Origin: Datnioides undecimradiatus
Taxonomy: Eukaryota > Chordata > Actinopteri > Lobotiformes > Datnioididae
Direction: 5' to 3'
Assembly (NCBI GenBank): GCA_008933995.1
Contig: WARS01000033.1
Coordinates: 9,996,287 to 10,060,286 of the forward strand
Length of the DNA: 64,000 nucleotides
Position numbers and translations under genes: made by a program. Below, piece by piece: positions 13,339-24,900 of the stretch. Position 1 is the stretch's first letter; each line of letters begins with the position of its first letter. The notes under the pieces are model-generated. The model was not told the origin of the DNA, made no database searches, and worked only from the letters and a program-made list of their open reading frames with translations.

Positions 13339-16300
13339 CGACCACACCTCTTATGTCTCATTTCTCTTCTTTCCCAAACAGCTCTTCACAAGCTTCCAGC
13401 TGGCTGGACAAAGCTGCCCGCTGAGTTGACATGTAACTTAAAGCAAAATTTTGAATAATTATGAAGCAAAGCTGCCAAGTTCTTTCATGTTGCAGCGAGC
13501 TGCTGCTGGGTATGTGTATCATCACAGTCTTCTCAAGTTAACCTTCTTAAAGTTGAGAAACACAGGCAGGAGCTTCAATTTGATACTCTGACAAAGGTGA
13601 TGCACGCTGTGAACACTCATTAAGTGACTTATATCCTGTATAACAAATGTCCATGCAAGTCAGCCCCTATTTATGTAAAGAGTGTCATGTAATGTTCAAG
13701 CATGGCGTTAAGGCCGACTTATGCAAACCCACTCATTAACTGCAGGGTTACCAGCGAGGGCTTAAAAAGACATTGGGCTCGTCAAAAAGCTGCAGACGTC
13801 AAGGCCATCTTAGCTTACCCAAGGACTGATAGCCAGATTATCTAACCACCTCCGCTTGGGCGCCACACCTTGCCGTTTCCCTGCAGCCATTTTCACAAGA
13901 CGAGGTGAATGTGAGACGCCTCCAGTTCCCAGGGAAAGTTCCATTTTGGCGACAGAGGTGGGAACTGAACACCGCTGAGCCGATTAACTGGCCTCTCACT
14001 CTGAGTAAAAGATATGTTGTGAGCGCTTGTGTGCGATGATCATGTATTCATGTTGTCTAAATACAAGGTTTTGGATAGAGTTTTAAACAAATGATGGGCT
14101 GATTCTCAACATTTTAAACTATTTGAAACATTTTCATGCCAGAAATTGACAGGTGTTTGTTTGGGGGTTTTTTTTCTTTTCAGCAAAACTGTATTTTTGT
14201 CAGGTTGGAAAAGCCATTCAGTTTATTCATGACACCAAAAATTTCCACTGACTAAACTGTCTTTTGAGTTTTAACATCTCAGTTCTTGGGGCTGATTATC
14301 GTTACTTTTTCTTTGATTTCTTTGCATTCACAAGTACTCATTTTTAAGAAGTATATGACATTAGAAAACAAGCCTTATTATAGTATTTTTGATCCTTTAA
14401 TCAGGAAATGTTTAACATTTTTATTCAATATTTGAGCAAAATGATAACTATTGTTGCCTTCTGTAACTTTATCATAATTCTAGGAATTTGACTTGGCAAA
14501 AAAAGAAATGAACTGGGTAATTAAAGAAAGAAAATATAATTGTACTGTCAACTTTTTAAGTTCTTTGCAGGAGAACTGACTTCATTGGTAGTGGGCAAAT
14601 TAATTCATCAGTCTAACCCTTGTACATTCTGTGTGTGTGTGTGTGTGTGCGCGTGTGTGCAAAGCAGGAGGGGGATGGCTCTGAGAGTTTGGTTTACCCA
14701 GGGGCTCAGTTTTAGTTGTAGGACAACTTATTCAACACAAGCAGAGCACGGCCCATAACGAGAGGCAGAGGCTTGAGGGAGATTTGGTGGAGAGGGAGCC
14801 CCTGACTGAATATAAAAAGGGGGATCAGCCTGTGAGAGCGGAGCGGTGGGAGCAGAGGGAGCTCTCGGCACACAGCAGCGCTCTCCTCAGTCTCAAAATT
14901 GGAACTTAAGTCCAGGGGCTGTGTGGACGCTGCAGCTTTTTCCGGTGCTTGTAATGCAGTTACTGTCTGTGGTGAACCGCAACTTTGGCGTGTTGTTTGT
15001 CTCAAGTTTGTACTCTAGTCTTTTTTGTATTTGTTGTGTTATTTTGGCACAAATATGAATGTAAATGTTGTGAATTTAAAAAGATCTATTTCAATTTTAC
15101 TGTTATTTTTTTATTTCAGCAAACATTTTTGACACTGAGTGATCTAAAATCTGTTTGTAATGCAGCTTTGTCGAGCTTCACTACATCACAGCAAGCACAA
15201 TTATGTGCTTGTTTTAAGTTTGAACGTGGCCAATTAACACACCTGTCCTATAAATACTGTGAGGTCTGATGGCAGATCGAACTCTACCATAGAAAGGTTT
15301 GAAAAAAACATTAATGCAGCAATGTAGCCTCAACTAAAAGATACCAGTGAGTGAATACTGCAAATACTCACAAAACAAGATATTATATCATATTGATTAA
15401 TACAGTAATGTCTATTATAAAACCATGACTTATGGGAATCTTTACACTCAAAATATTAGTGAATTCAATTAATCAATTGAATTAGTTATTGCTAATTTGA
15501 CTTGGCTATGCGAGGAAAAACTATTTAATACTTCATTTTAACATGTGCGGTTTTTGTAAATGTCAGTATTTAAGATTTAAAAACTGAATATAGTTTGAAT
15601 ACTTAGATTTGAGGACTTTAATTTGAGTGATACAGGAATATGATGTCAGTGTGAATCTATAGCCATTGTATCTGTAAGCAGCTAAGATCAACTGTTTAAT
15701 TGCTAATTTGTGCTATTGCTCCTAGATTACCTAGGTGAACTCAGTTCAGAATCCTTAAAAGGGCTAAAACTAACTTTTTAAGGTCTATTAACCTGTTGAT
15801 TAGTTGGTGCATTTATTAATTGATTGTTTAGTCTTTTGTCCATACCATAATCCAAGTGGATGTCTTCAAAGTCATTTGTCTAAATAGCCTGAAAGCGCAA
15901 AAAAAAAGAAAACAACAATACTCAAAACCTGATCATTTAAAATGACAGGAAAAAAATAAAACCACAAAAATATTGTGTTTTTCTCCCAAACACTAAATCA
16001 ACTCTTCATCCTGTTTTTGCCAGACTAATAACTAATCAACATGCTATAACAATTTCACTTACAATTGTCTTGAAAACCTAATAAACTCTTCATTGGTGGT
16101 CCACTTATTTGCCTGTTTAAAAAAACAATTTAGTGTTGACTTCACACGAGAGATGCAAGATAACAATGAGCCATTTTTCCATCCCTAATGCGGCTTTTGA
16201 AAGACCCCCACCCGATCTCTTCACGACCGAATATTTGTGGGGAAAGACAGAATGCCATCGTTGTCAACTTCAGCTAACATAACGCAACAGTTGAGCATGC

Positions 16301-19300
16301 ACAGCTCACCTCTCCTATACAAACTACATCTTTAGGCTACCCCCTTTTCACTTGTGTCGCATGATTGTTTCCACTTCATCCTCTGAAATGTAAAGCAGAT
16401 GGTCATCTGTAAACATACATCACATATGTCTCAATTCATAAACAATATCAGCCAATGCAACTTAAAAACAAGCACAATTCCAACCAAAATTTACAGTATT
16501 AAAAGACACACACACACACACAGATACATGCAGAAACACACACGCAGATGTTTCCACATCCTCTAGAGAGAGGATTTGACCTCTCAAACCTGATTAAATA
16601 TTACTGGAGTTGATGAGGAAAATAACTTATAGTTACTTCTCAGACTTCTGCCACTAACAACGCACTGTGAACCCACACGCCGCAGATAAATTACAGATCA
16701 TACAGCATCATAACACTTTCCATTTGCTGCAATCAAACAAAACATAAAGATAAAAAAAAGCAAATCCAGCCGTCATCTTCCTTTTTTTTTTTTTTTTTTT
16801 TTTTTTAAAGGGTTTATTTGCAGCTATGAATGGCTCTGGTGTTTTTAGTTCCACTATGGATTCTTGCAATCATAGACACAGCTCTACCGCCCCCTTCAGA
16901 CCACAAATAGAAGTGTTTCAACTCACAGAAAGAGTGGGATTTGTTATTCTCATTATAAACTCTCGGGGATCTGATTTCCTCAAGCCCATCACTCGCAGAT
17001 AAGTGGTGAATGGAAATCAGCCAGCATGTCGCTCCTCATCTCCATTCCCTGCCCCTAAAAGCCCTTTAAGAGCAGCCATGAAAAACGAGCAAGAGAGTTT
17101 GTGAAAATGCATCAGAGAAGAGGGGTAGAGAGAATAAAAGAAGGACAGAGAGAGTTGCCAGCATAAAATTGGAACAACATGAGCTCATTCCCCAATAACA
17201 TGGGGCACAGAATGGAAATGAGAGACCGACAGAGATGGAGAGACAGAGATGGGGAAAGGAGAGTGGCAACGAGCAGGAAAAAAGACAGACAGCAATGCAC
17301 ATCCACCAGAAGAAATGATGGGGTTGTTAGTGGTTTGTGAACCAGATGAAACATTTTAACCAATTTGATTGTTTGCGAAAGAAATCATTCTGATCGAAAC
17401 CCCAATTGCTGCCAACTGGCCGCCTGGCGTGTCTCAGAGTAATGCAGCCTGACGTGTCGGGGTAAGAGGAGAGGCTTTAGAGCCAGGAGGAGCAGATGGG
17501 GGAGGTCAGTGCTCACCCCCCGACTTCAAACACAGGGAAGTGTAAAAACAGACTATTTTAGGGGCTAAAACAACTAACGACAGGATTAGAGGAAGTCCGC
17601 TAAGTGGCCTTGAGATGTTGCAGTTTACTTTGCCCAACGCGGGGCCGAGGCAAAGTAGCAACTGCCTCCCAATGCTGTGCCAAAAAACATTTATGTATGA
17701 CTTTTTGTGTTTCTTTTACCCCAACAGAAGGAGAACTGGCATGAACTGCAGGTCACAAAAAGTGCTGAGACTTGATCTCACTATTATCAGACTTTTAGCG
17801 ATATGATAAATGCACGTGTCCAGAGCAACAAGCAAGATAAACACCAGAAGTTACTTCTTGGGGCAGGTCTAATACACAAGCAGAAGTAGATCCTGAAGAA
17901 TGTACTCAGGGAAATCCTTTTCACACTGACTGGCTCTTTTCTGGTGCTTCTAATCACATCCCTCCACTTAAACAATTGGCTGTAGGTGAAGAGAGGATCA
18001 CAGCACCTGTTTCTGTTCAGGCACTTGTTATCATGTGACCATGAGGGTCACAATAACACCTGAGCAAGTTCCTTTTGTTACAGAAGGACCGTGGGATACA
18101 TTCAAAAGTTTGGTTTTACAACATTTCACAGATAAATGACCATATTTTCTTTTCTATTTTCACTTCTTAAGTGAATTTTGTGCCCTTATAGACTGCTGAA
18201 TAAGGACTTTTCCCCCTTAATTCATGCTCTTGTGGAACATTTTGTTAGCACATGTGCAAAGGACGCACACAGATCTTGTGTCAATTAGCAGAAATTACAC
18301 AGGACACCAACCTCAGCAACACAACATGCCAAAGTGACATTACATAAACTGTCCTAATGAGATGGGCTGGATATCAGCTGTTGAGAACCAAAATAAGTTT
18401 GAAGAATAAAGTAACAAAAGTGGTTTCACAAGTTGTCATTAAATTATTGTTTTATAGTATGAATTAGTTTCTTTGTCATGAAACACTTGCTGATGTAAAT
18501 CATAACTTTGTTTAGTTTATATTGTATTCACTGGTCAAGTTTTGCCATGAAATGATAAATAGTATAGATTTCATGCCTTAATCTGAGAAGAAAAAGGTTA
18601 TTAACTGAATCAATGAAAAGACTTAAAATGCTGTTTTTCCACAGTATTTTGGTCACTACGAAAACACATAGAATAATATGCTGCTTTCATATTGCATCTC
18701 AATATTCTGTTTTTCTTATTAAATTCTGTTTTGCGTCCTTATATTTGTTTAGAAACACGTTCAGTATGTGCAGCAGATTTTTTTTTGACAATTCATATCT
18801 ACTACTACAACTTCAATTAAGCTGTACCATTTTTGTGTCATATATTCTCATGTGGGATGGATTGCTGATTAACATTTTCACTGAATAGGAATAATTGCTT
18901 CTCTCTCATAAAACCTTTCAATAGTCATCATTGTTTCACTGGGACAGACAAATAAAAATCCATGAACCAAATAAAACCAGTGAAGGCAGAGAGGAAAATG
19001 CCCCACCGCTAACACCTGCAATCAATCAGAGCATAAACACAGATGAATTTGTGTGTTTCCGATGGTTAGTGAGATGGCCATGCGTCTGGCAGCCTGCGTC
19101 CTGATCCCCATCAAGCAAACCTCAGACAGGCTTAAAACAGCCCCCTGAAGACCACAAAAGAACAGAGACCGACAGCTTTCTACCAAAAAAAGGGGTTTTG
19201 TTGCAGACTCAATCATTTGTCTGGAATAAAAATTTAGAAAGACATTAACAGAAGTCAGCTGCCTCTGTGTGTGTGATGCAGCTTTGGTGTGCACACTATG

Positions 19301-20983
19301 GCCCCTGTGATTTGTCATGCTACTCATATTTATGCTACAGTGAACTCAAATGTTTTAGTGCTTTAGAGTTGAAATGCTTTTAATCAACATGACAAAATTG
19401 TTTGAATGTTTGAAATCATCATTATATGAATCACATCAAAACAGATTACACTGTGCTCTTGTGTATACTGCATGCATGCATAGGATACATGCATGACAGG
19501 CAACAGAAAAGCAGATACACCTACATGTATCTGATTCCACAACATGCAGCCGATTCAACTGTTAGCCTTAATTCAAGCAACAGAATAACCTAATTTTATT
19601 TTTAAAACAGTCTTAATTCAAAGTCCCAAAACACACACACCTGATTAAAGGTTTTGAAGTGAAGCTCTTTGAAGATGGCATCCCGGTCATCCACCTCCAC
19701 CCAGCCTGTGGCCCTGAGCTCCATCAATAGCTGTTCCCGGTCTGCAGGAGAGAGCCAGTGGGCATCTGACGACTGGATACAAACCCACACAAAACTCAGA
19801 ATGCATACAACAATCTGATGTTCTTGCATGGTCTGTGTTTATTGTCTTTACTCAGTCTGTTGTGTTGTGTTCAGTAAATGTATTGTTAAATAACACATCA
19901 CATCTTTAAAACTGGCATTTTCCAAGAAATGACATTCTCTGTGCTTCTTGGCGTCCTTAATCACTAATTCATTCACTGCATCACTGATTCACAGAAGGCA
20001 ACTGATTCGCCTTAAAAGCGATTTGCACATTCATTCTCGCAGTTACATGAGTGCTATTAATGCTCTATCCACAAGGTGGCAGCACAGCACCAGTAATGAC
20101 ACTTGCCTAAAAGCAACGACTACTGGGAAATTAAATGAAAATTCATATTGCTGTGTTCATACGTTCATATTGAACTCTACGGGGATGGTGAACTTGCCAC
20201 ATATACACATAAAAAAACATACATGTTCTTTCAAATTCTGATTGTGTTTAATATTGGCGAACTTATTTTAAAACTCATACTCACAAGAGTACAAATGTAA
20301 CCATTGCCTGACACAACCCGCCCTTCAATTTGGCACCTAACACACCACACAGCAGAACTTAATGTGGAAATATCCAGTTTTATGACATCGTTAGTGGACG
20401 AACAGTGGAAGTCCCGGAAGACGAAACATACAGTATGGTTAACTCAGTAGACGCACTGGGGTAAAGAGCACGACTCAGCTCATGAAGGATGGATGAAGGA
20501 CAATTTCCAGTTAACATTGTCTGGTGAGCTATACCCATCAACTTGTTTCAGCCGAATTGAATAAACGCCGTATAGCACTTAATACATGCCAAACAATTCA
20601 TCTTATTTTGTGCGGCAATTCACAGGTTAACGTGTCAAAATTTAATTCACAATTTTTCAAATCGAGTTTGGTTTACGTTTCTTTTCACTGGACATAAGCT
20701 CCACGTCTTCCATGTGGCTAACACTAACGCTGAAACATATGTTTCAACTGTGTGGACTTCTTGTCTGGTTGGATTATAGTCACGCGTATCTAAGCCGCTA
20801 TTTGTATGCAGTCCGTGGATAAGATGCATGGAAATGCTAATGCTACAGGACTGCCACGGCAGCACTCACCATTTTAGCCGTGTTGTTCCTGGAGAGCGAA
20901 GGCAGCAGCAGACTACTCAGCCTCGGCAGACTGTTGCAGGGCCATGAGCTGCTCGTCCTCAGGCTAAATATTAACCTAGACAT
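7629..20983 (-). CDS. pcbd2: Pterin-4-alpha-carbinolamine dehydratase 2 (four coding exons)
   Basis: Catalyses dehydration of 4a-hydroxytetrahydrobiopterin in tetrahydrobiopterin recycling; the family member PCBD1 also acts as DCoH, a dimerisation cofactor of HNF1. Coding exons: 20870-20983, 19641-19772, 8981-9061, 7629-7724; all junctions are GT-AG and phase 0, giving 140 residues (human PCBD2 is about 130). Residues 1-38 are Ser/Arg/Leu-rich with no acidic residue, suggesting a mitochondrial presequence (inference). The dehydratase fold fills residues 40-140. The active-site signature is present: H99-H100-P-E-W103 and T116-H117-D118. The start is the first ATG of the exon and precedes the leader-like stretch. 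The second intron (9062-19640) is very long and looks regulatory. Identification as PCBD2 rather than PCBD1 rests on the N-terminal extension and on txndc15 lying just upstream. Single gene, no breaks. Confidence 0.93.
10180..10660. promoter_or_regulatory. Candidate enhancer / conserved non-coding element
   Basis: Long stretch without repeats. Homeobox-type cores TAATTA at 10240-10245 and 10376-10381, CAATTA near 10345, a SOX/FOX-like ATTGTTTAC near 10399, and several CAAT/ATTGG pairs around 10500-10620. CpG dinucleotides are retained in A/T-rich surroundings. This is the best enhancer-like block in the window by eye. No conservation data were available. Confidence 0.4.
12720..13060. promoter_or_regulatory. 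Candidate conserved non-coding element
   Basis: GC-balanced block with retained CpGs (for example CCACCGCCGCGCGGTCC near 12961-12977), AATAATCAG and CATGATTGTCATAC homeobox/PBX-like motifs, and no repeat character. Overlapping open frames on both strands show no domain. Inference only. Confidence 0.3.
13298..13338. repeat. (GAT)n microsatellite
   Basis: About 13-14 GAT units. One frame reads this as a run of aspartates, which is an artefact of the repeat and not a protein. Confidence 0.95.
13690..14010. promoter_or_regulatory. Candidate conserved non-coding element
   Basis: Contains TATGCAAA (octamer-like), GATAG and AGATTATCT (GATA-type), AACCACC (RUNX-like), GCCATTTT (YY1-like) and GATTAACTGG, all in a repeat-free stretch with retained CpGs. 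No reading frame of interest. Inference from motif density. Confidence 0.33.
14811..14820 (+). promoter_or_regulatory. Orphan TATA box inside pcbd2 intron 2
   Basis: TATAAAAAGG, a near-ideal TATA box followed by GC-rich GAGAGCGGAGCGG about 20-30 nt downstream, where initiation would be expected. It is antisense to pcbd2. No coding exon follows. It could drive an enhancer or long non-coding RNA, or be chance. Confidence 0.25.
15785..15960 (+). repeat. Degenerate fish-type interspersed repeat (GATTAGTTG family)
   Basis: Shows the order GATTAGTTGGT, ATTGATTGTTTAGTCTTTTG, CCATAATCCAAGTGGATGTC and TTCAAAGTCATTTGTCTAAA. This matches a repeat I know as abundant in percomorph fish. Related fragments appear near 4870-5000, 9930-9980, 23440-23560, 51700-51930 and 54960-55180. 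Confidence 0.5.
16782..16806. repeat. Poly(T) tract, 25 nt
   Basis: Uninterrupted run of 25 T. Could be the poly(A) end of an inserted minus-strand retrosequence, but no source element is recognisable beside it. Confidence 0.9.
16930..17690. promoter_or_regulatory. Candidate enhancer cluster / conserved non-coding block
   Basis: About 750 nt of repeat-free, GC-balanced DNA with factor-type motifs: GATTTGTTATTCTCATTATA, ACCAATTTGATTGTTTGCG, CTATTTTAGG (MEF2-like, about 17553-17562) and GGATTA at 17583-17588 (PITX/OTX type). Overlapping open frames (for example 17066-17363 minus) have no domain and no splice partners. Inference only. Confidence 0.35.
20069..20084 (+). promoter_or_regulatory. 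CTCF-like site in pcbd2 intron 1
   Basis: CCACAAGGTGGCAGCA fits the CTCF core (CCA-N-N-AGGTGGCAG) closely. It lies about 0.8 kb from pcbd2 exon 1. Sequence match only. Confidence 0.4.
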
Positions 20984-21530
20984 GACCAACTCTCTGTCGG
21001 CCGGCCCTTCTCTCCACTACCACCTCTTCTGCTCTCACTATGTCCTCCCCTGTCCTCTCATACTTTGCTAGAGCTGTTCACTTTACTGCCTGATTAAAAT
21101 TTTGGCTGTGACAAAGTGACATCTTTACGTAATTTATCAAGCAATAGGAGTGAGTAATCATGACAAAAGGAATACATAATCACCCATACTCACGGTTCCA
21201 TATTTATGCATGCATCTTTACAGAATTCAGTTGTGTTTATGAAATATGATTAATTTGAAGTAATGTGTGCATGTGAGCTTATAGAGGTGGATAACCTCTA
21301 AAAACAATGAAGTTAGTGGACTCCAGTCCATGGCTGCTTTTCCTGCTGTGACCCTCATCCTACCTCACTTTAATAAGCTTTTTTGTACTTTGCACTTCAG
21401 GATTATTGCTCAAAGGAATATCTACTGGCACTAAAGGGAACTACACAGAAACCAGGCAAGTCTATAGCTCTGATTTCTGTAACACAGCCAAAATGCCCTG
21501 AAATGTTAACAGCTACAAATCATATTATTC

Positions 21531-21536
21531 TTTATT
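21531..21536 (-). promoter_or_regulatory. Probable poly(A) signal of txndc15
   Basis: AATAAA on the minus strand, about 130 nt past the txndc15 stop codon; it leaves about 0.5 kb before the pcbd2 coding start downstream. Confidence 0.6.
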
Positions 21537-21664
21537 AGAAATCACAGTGGCTCACAGAAATTAATATTGTTCATCAAACACTTGAGACTAAAGCAAATTA
21601 GCAACTTTTTATCAAATAATTTTTTACATCCAGTGACTTGCATGTTGTGTGTGGGGGTGTGTTT

Positions 21665-24600
21665 TCAGTCCTGATGCTCATGCTCCTGCCCCGGTATGAG
21701 CCAGCGGATGCTGTCTGTCCGCAGGATGGCATACAGTGTGAAGCCAGTGATGAAAAGGACAGAGAAGACCAGCAGCCAGTCAATGCTCTTCACTGGCACG
21801 CTGGGCAGGGGGCCAAGACGGTCTGCATCCAAGACATTTCTGTCAGGGCTGGCATCGAACCCTAGAACATGTAAACATTTTATCAGAGAATACAGGAGGC
21901 TGGATGAAACACACACATGCTGACAAGATATACAGGACTGCCTTAAGAACTGTTCATAATGCCTTCTAAATCATTGAAACGCATTATTTGTACTCCGTAT
22001 GTACCCGTCTGGTTAGCAATAAAGGAGGTGAGTGTCTCCAGCGTTCTGTCGGTGTGGTTGAAGCGAGCCATGGGTTTGGCCCCCTGGAACAGCAGGATGT
22101 TGGGCACTGCCACGGTCCCAAACCTTGTGGACAGGCTGGTGGAAGATAGGGATGGACAAGACAAAAGAATTACAAGTGACAAGTGGTCTGGTCAAGTTTT
22201 ACATAGTTTAGATTTCACCGTGTATTTCAGTGTACAGTAAGCTTTGCTTTCATTTGTTCTGATATTTGTCTCATGTAAAGTACATTAAGTATAATCTAAT
22301 AAGCTTTTTTAGTCATTGCTAATAAAACTGACTTTTATTTTTACCAGACAAAGGCCAATGATACTTGAGACACAGGGATATTAAACATAAAAAACATAAA
22401 TCATTGAGTTAGGGATACTACACATTAATAACAGCAGAAACCACCAATCACCTGCTGTGCTGAGAGGCGTCCAGTGCCATGAAGTGCATGCTGGGAAAAA
22501 CTCGGGGCAGGGCATTGAAGTGGGGTGCCAGGTTGGCTGAGAACTGGCACCAGGCAGTGAAGAACAACACGACAGAGCACTCTGTGCTGTTAGCATTCAG
22601 GAAATCCATCAGGTCCTGAGAGAAATGAGGAACAAGGACTCAGACTGAGGGATGGAATACTCCTTTTTGATAATAAATTAAAAAAAGTCTGTCTATCGAA
22701 CTCTTTTATTATGCAGGCAGCTAAATTTTAAGTCCTGTTGCACTCCTGCAGTAAGTGTAAAAGTCAAACAAAGCCTGGAATGATTTCAACCCCAATCACT
22801 TCAACTTAAAGGCAAAAGAGCGTACTGTGTTTCCATAGAATGTGTCAGATTTTCCTCTGTGCATTGCTGTGTTCGTGTCTACATTCTATTTGCAGAAGAG
22901 TTTGCACACTTTTCTTAACGTCACTATAGTGCTTGACAAAGGATACAACTCTGGGGGCAGATCTGCTAAAGCAGTAGTTAACTAACTAAAGTTACTAAAG
23001 TTACTAAAACACTAGCCATTATCACAGATATATTGGTATTAATGTATATGTCAGCTGATACATAAATGTTAATGTAGTACAGAAGTGGCAAAGATATGTT
23101 TCAAGGTAATAAAGAAAGCAGAACTGAGATATTAAACATGTTTATGATGCTCTTCAGCCACTGAGCCTCAGAAGGCAGCATGTATACCTGTGAAGCGTTG
23201 AGGACCTGCACAGTGAAATTGTTAATTCCTGTGATGTTCCTCTTATCACAGTTGACCTTGTACGTCTTGGCAGTCTCTGTGGCGTTCTGCTCCTCAGATG
23301 GCGTGATGTCCGCGTGTACTATGTCTAGAGTGACCTGGAGGTAAATATTCAGGTATTAGTCAACATCACTGTGTTAACAGACAGGGCTGGGACATGTTTG
23401 TAAAAATACATACATATTAATATAAAATCTAAACTAGAGCTGTATCAAATTTGTTTTCATAGCTGACTGACCCACTGATTATTTTTTCAATTCACTAGTT
23501 AGCTGAAATATTAAGCCATGGATATTTATTAATGCCCATGCTGACATCTTCATTGAAAAGAGATACAGTATGTATACGTCTGAAAAATACAGCTGTTTCA
23601 AGAATGAAGTAAAGACAATAATATAGTTTAAAAATGAAACTTTGAAAGTTTTAAGGAACTTTCACACTGTGGTCATTTATTATTGGAATTGGCAGTAAAG
23701 ACTACAGAGGTACCAGCCAAACTTTACCAAGGTCACCCTGAAGGCAGGTGTTCATACCTCACCCTACTCTTTAAGCTGCACTTTACAACCATTCCTCTTC
23801 ATGTTATAGAGCTTCTGGTTAGTAACCTGCTGTGATGATTCAGAGTTCATCTCCTCTAGTGACGCTCCTTTAGCAGCCAGAGAAGGTGAACCACACTGGG
23901 CACTGTTCTCATCACAAGGCGGTGAGAAGCCTGCCTGGAAGTCTTTCACATTTTTGGGGAAGAGGGATTCAATGTCAGATGGATCGATGGGGGCTTCAGT
24001 TCCCATCACAGCATCTGCAATCTCAGCTGTCTTGAACTGCCTCTTGGGCAGTGAGTCCAGGTCTTCTGACTCCACAAACTTGGGGCTGTTCTCCAAGTCG
24101 GGCACTGCATCCTCTGACAGAATGATCTCCAGTGACTCATCACTCTCTGAAAAGAAAGACCATTGTAGTTAAACATCAGCGTGGAAGACATTTCTCTCAC
24201 TTTAACTCATGGCAGACTGATCTACAGTGCTAGAAATCAGCTTTTTGGTAGTTACTCTGAACATAATGTCTTACTTCTGATAACTGCTGCCTTTATCTTT
24301 GCCATAGGTATATAGTTAATAAGGTAAACCTAGTATACGGAGGCAGTCTGACACACAATAAAGGCCTGCCTTCATGACGGTTTGAAGAGGTGGTACTAAC
24401 TGCTCTAGCTAGCTAACTAGATGCTATCAAGTAAAAGTAAGTCATTGGTTTTCCTCACATTTTCATATTTGCCATGAGTGCACAGTTAGCTTTTCGACTT
24501 GCATCCTTTACTGTGTTTCGAAACGGTTAAGCACGAGTGTGAAGGTATATGCCTATTAATTTACAGCAATATTAACTATCGTGGTGCATAGACCTTTTGG

Positions 24601-24900
24601 TTAAATTACACTCTTGTCAAACATTTTGCCAAAATGTGAACACACTGAGACACCCAGTGCAAGCAAGCTTGCTGACATGAAACAGTTAGCAGTTAGCGTT
24701 GGTATGAAAGCTAGCTAGCTCTTCATCTGACATTACGGCTAACCGTCAGTTCGCAGTGTTTTGCTAGCACTGTTCAGCTAACAGGCTGCAGTCAGTCTCT
24801 CACCTTGTGCGGCGACCGGCGAAAACCTCAACAAATAGGAATGACACGATAAAAGTAATAAAACACATGGGATGTGAAGTTTGTTGAAAATCCCCGTCAT
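21665..24900 (-). CDS. txndc15: Thioredoxin domain-containing protein 15 (six coding exons)
   Basis: Single-pass membrane protein with a lumenal thioredoxin fold; human TXNDC15 is needed for ciliogenesis and is a Meckel-Gruber disease gene. Coding exons: 24804-24900, 23827-24146, 23188-23334, 22452-22615, 22005-22135, 21665-21861; phases agree and give 351 residues (human about 360). Residues 1-32 form a signal peptide with a VLLLLS core. Residues 33-140 are acidic and low in order. The thioredoxin fold spans about 185-287, with the family hallmark [18 protein letters not shown]. The usual CxxC is C211-Q-F-S214, one cysteine only, so classical disulfide exchange is unlikely. The transmembrane helix is about 314-333, then a short tail ending EHEHQD. 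The exon 2 donor (GTTACT) was chosen because it alone keeps phase 0. Downstream neighbour pcbd2 is in tandem. Confidence 0.94.

Larger units (their letters stand above)
9062..19640 (-). other. 10.6-kb intron 2 of pcbd2, enhancer-like content
   Basis: No coding exon of any gene is visible on either strand. The intron alternates A/T-rich neutral-looking DNA with GC-balanced, motif-dense blocks (listed separately). It also carries a poly(A) tract (11373-11390), a (GAT)n run, a (GT)n run (14631-14659), a poly(T) run and repeat fragments. All other introns in the window with a known gene are under about 1.5 kb, so this one is out of proportion. Confidence 0.7.

Noticed and set aside
13247-13429. 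Poly-aspartate reading frame
   Set aside because: Product of the (GAT)n microsatellite.
23764-23826. Extending txndc15 exon 2 to the GTAGGG donor
   Set aside because: It would leave phase 2, incompatible with the phase-0 start of the next exon.
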